From the NCBI RefSeq assembly GCF_024362345.1, contig NZ_CP101505.1, positions 1,509,501-1,573,500 on the forward strand: a stretch of DNA of 64,000 nucleotides, read 5' to 3'. Positions within the stretch are counted from its first letter, which is position 1. Every line of letters begins with the position of its first letter. This document shows positions 61,864-64,000 of this stretch, in pieces. The notes under the pieces are model-generated. The model made no database searches. It saw only the letters and a program-made list of their open reading frames with translations, and was not told the origin of the DNA. This stretch comes from Polaribacter dokdonensis. Its GTDB lineage: Bacteria > Bacteroidota > Bacteroidia > Flavobacteriales > Flavobacteriaceae. Position numbers and translations under genes: made by a program.

Positions 61864-64000
61864 TTATTTACTTACTAAAATCAGCTTGCTGTCTAGCCTT
61901 GTTGTTAGGTTTTTATCATCTTATTTTAGAAAAGGAGAAAATGCACAGCTTCAATAGATTTTTTCTTTTAGGCAGTATTATATTTTCTTTTTTAGCACCT
62001 CTTTATACCATTTATACAGAGACCAATTCAATTACAGAAGACAATACTCCTATATTTTTTGAAGCTATAGATACAGGATCAATAGAATATGTACCCACAG
62101 AAATAATAACAGAGACCACAATAAATTACGCTAATATACTTTTAGCTGTATACCTCTTAGTTTCATTAATTTTATTAATACGTTTTAGTAGAAATCTCTA
62201 TAAAATCTTATCAAAAATACATCAGAATAATAAGATTATTCATGACAATGCCATCTTAGTTTTAGTTGAAGATAAAATTTTACCACATACCTTTTGGAAT
62301 TATATTTTCATCAACAAAAAACAATATGAACTAAATGAAATTGAAGATGAATTATTTACACATGAGCTAACTCATGCTACCCAAAAGCACACGTTAGATA
62401 TTTTAATTCTAGAGCTATTTCAAATTATATTTTGGATAAATCCGTTATTTATTTTTCTAAAAAAAGCAATTCAAATAAATCACGAGTTTTTAGCTGACGA
62501 AAATGTAATCACACAACATAATAACACCCAAGAATATCAGTACTTATTATTGAATAAAGCTGCTTGGAAAAACGAATATTACTTGGCCAGTAATTTAAAT
62601 TACCTAGTAACTAAAAAAAGATTAAAAATGATGACAACCACAAGTTCCCCAACTAAAATCTTACTAAAAAAGTTAGCGATTGCTCCTTTATTAGTAGCCT
62701 TTACTTTTCTTTTTGCTCAAAGAATAGAAGCCCAAGAAGAAAAGGAAATTAAAGAAGAAGCTATAGAAACTATTGTAGAGGTAGTTCCTTTTCAAAAAAT
62801 GGATTTATCTGATCTTGAAATGTATAAAAATTATTATTACAAAAACTTAACCATTCAAAGAAAAGATAAAAACGGAAAAATTATAATAAAAAAATATAGT
62901 GAATTAAATGAGGAAGAAAAGAAAAGACTAGTTCCTCCTCCACCTTTAAAATTCGACAAAAAAGTTCCAACTAAAAACCAATTTGAAGCTCTAAAAGATG
63001 GTAAAAAATATGCTGTTTGGATTGATGGAAAAGTGGTGAAAAATGAAGTTTTAAAAAAATATAAGGCAATAGACTTTGCAAGATATTCTAACAGTCATGT
63101 ATATAAAAATGCTAGAAGCAAACGTTTTCCTCAAGAGAATCAAGCCCATTTAGAAACTACAGCTTTTTTTAATGCTCAAAATAAAAAACGAGTAGAAAAA
63201 TTTATGGACTATCTAAAGGATGAATATAACATTATAGAAATAGAGGAGAAAAAAGAGGAACGTGAGCTTGAAGAAATTAAAGAGCAACCTAAAAAGAGAA
63301 AGTACAATCTACCAAGTAGTAATGGGTCTAAGCAAAGTACTAACGCAAACTTTAAATTAATTGATAAAGTTCAAAAAGACCCAAAGTTTAATAAAAGTTG
63401 GTTCATTACAATTGATGGTCAAAAATATTACTACACGTTTGATAAAAATGAAAGAATAGCTAGATATTACAAAAATGGAAAATTTGTAAACTTAGATATT
63501 GTAAAAGAGTATAATAAGAAACATAAAATATTCGAAAGTTTAAAAGCTGAAGGAAAACATTATATCCATAAAAGTAACTCTGAAAAAGAAGTAATTGATA
63601 GAGAGTTTTCAGATTTGGGTGGAATGTATTTTAGAATGTCTAGAGCAGATAAAAACAAAGTTACTAGACCAGAAAACCCTTTTAGACCTTACATCAGATT
63701 AATGAAAAATAATGTTGTTTTCTATAAGTTAAGAAAAGATTTAACAGAAGAAGATAAATTATTATTTCCCCCTCCACCTGCTCCAATGAATGCATCTGAA
63801 GAAGAAAAGCAAAAAGCAAAAATAGAATTCGAAAACTGGAAAAGAAGAACTGGTAATACTTTAAATAAAATACCTCCAGCACCAAAAAAGGCTAAGAAAA
63901 AACGTAAGCAAAAAGTAGATCAAAATAATGTTGCTAAGTCTTTAAAGGTAAAAGATACAATACCTGTAAAGAAAAAACAACCTAAAATTACGTTAGAAAA
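61860..64000 (+). CDS. M56 (BlaR1-like) membrane metalloprotease with long C-terminal extension, cut by window edge
   Basis: At least 713 residues. The N-terminal 275 residues form the M56 domain with four or so transmembrane helices and the zinc site FTHELTHATQKH (about residues 165-176). It lacks a recognisable penicillin-sensing domain. The extension, from about residue 295, is lysine-rich, with repeated units that end in proline clusters (LVPPPPLKF near 360 and LFPPPPAPM near 640). It likely senses an envelope signal and inactivates the upstream BlaI repressor. The start overlaps the BlaI stop (ATGA). The C-terminus is beyond the window. Confidence 0.85.
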   Translation, partial: MIIYLLKSACCLALLLGFYHLILEKEKMHSFNRFFLLGSIIFSFLAPLYTIYTETNSITEDNTPIFFEAIDTGSIEYVPTEIITETTINYANILLAVYLLVSLILLIRFSRNLYKILSKIHQNNKIIHDNAILVLVEDKILPHTFWNYIFINKKQYELNEIEDELFTHELTHATQKHTLDILILELFQIIFWINPLFIFLKKAIQINHEFLADENVITQHNNTQEYQYLLLNKAAWKNEYYLASNLNYLVTKKRLKMMTTTSSPTKILLKKLAIAPLLVAFTFLFAQRIEAQEEKEIKEEAIETIVEVVPFQKMDLSDLEMYKNYYYKNLTIQRKDKNGKIIIKKYSELNEEEKKRLVPPPPLKFDKKVPTKNQFEALKDGKKYAVWIDGKVVKNEVLKKYKAIDFARYSNSHVYKNARSKRFPQENQAHLETTAFFNAQNKKRVEKFMDYLKDEYNIIEIEEKKEERELEEIKEQPKKRKYNLPSSNGSKQSTNANFKLIDKVQKDPKFNKSWFITIDGQKYYYTFDKNERIARYYKNGKFVNLDIVKEYNKKHKIFESLKAEGKHYIHKSNSEKEVIDREFSDLGGMYFRMSRADKNKVTRPENPFRPYIRLMKNNVVFYKLRKDLTEEDKLLFPPPPAPMNASEEEKQKAKIEFENWKRRTGNTLNKIPPAPKKAKKKRKQKVDQNNVAKSLKVKDTIPVKKKQPKITLE

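Noticed and set aside
1..64000. Mobile elements, CRISPR arrays, attachment sites or rRNA
   Set aside because: No transposase, integrase, repeat-spacer array or rRNA-like sequence was found; the single tRNA is not flanked by integrase-type sequence or a duplicated tRNA end that I can see.

Overview
The window is chromosomal DNA of a marine flavobacterium (Bacteroidota, Flavobacteriaceae; Polaribacter-like is my guess from the overall protein flavour, not a tested assignment). The reasons are: very AT-rich sequence with long A/T intergenic runs, upstream elements of the Bacteroidota type TAnnTTTG instead of classical -35/-10 boxes and Shine-Dalgarno sites, BACON and DUF4953-type families, a flavobacterial GYDIA-type GHMP kinase, and a PL7 alginate lyase. 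It is almost gap-free, with no insertion sequence, phage, CRISPR or rRNA.

Positions 1-28.5 kb form a sulfur amino-acid province, nearly all on the minus strand. Transcription starts upstream of 17440 with DUF2061-cysH-cysD-cysN, then sulfite reductase, cobA, a siroheme dehydrogenase, ferredoxin-NADP reductase, ferredoxin, cysE and cysM. Together these cover sulfate activation, reduction to sulfide, the siroheme cofactor, the electron supply, and cysteine synthesis. A SAM-I riboswitch (7508-7628) then precedes a split metH (two ORFs), a tiny membrane ORF and metF, followed by trxA and an M1 aminopeptidase that runs off the left edge. Upstream of the sulfate block lie an Rrf2 regulator, a PagL-like outer-membrane protein and a lone lipoprotein alginate lyase with a perfect 20-bp operator-like palindrome. 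Further upstream a second SAM-I riboswitch (26749-26862) controls metY, a MetX-aspartokinase-homoserine dehydrogenase fusion, and metZ. Divergently, metK on the plus strand is preceded by a compact pseudoknot that matches a SAM-II riboswitch. Two SAM riboswitch classes therefore sit back to back in one 600-bp intergenic region.

Positions 28.6-49.3 kb are housekeeping: a large zinc metalloprotease, a mevalonate-pathway operon (HMG-CoA reductase with an extra C-terminal domain, a GHMP kinase, a flavoprotein and a redoxin), a peptide-use operon (dipeptidyl peptidase IV plus two POT transporters), ComEC, NlpC/P60, lpxB, surE, a C-terminal processing protease and a thioesterase.

Positions 49.4-55.6 kb are the most accessory-looking part: two AraC-type regulators, a DUF3095 protein with cyclase-like motifs, a stand-alone response regulator, a CHASE3-PAS histidine kinase and two unrecognised exported proteins. 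After a quinone oxidoreductase and a tRNA-Leu(UAG) come an M20 dipeptidase, an OmpA protein, a DUF2490/unknown pair, a cyclophilin, and a BlaI-M56 regulatory pair whose metalloprotease is cut by the right edge.

The most rewarding items are the SAM-II leader with a competing long hairpin, the three-domain MetX-ThrA fusion, the sulfite reductase and HMG-CoA reductase C-terminal extensions, the missing APS kinase beside a cluster-less CysH, and the two BlaI-like sites that coincide with -7 elements. No wholly new multi-gene system was evident.
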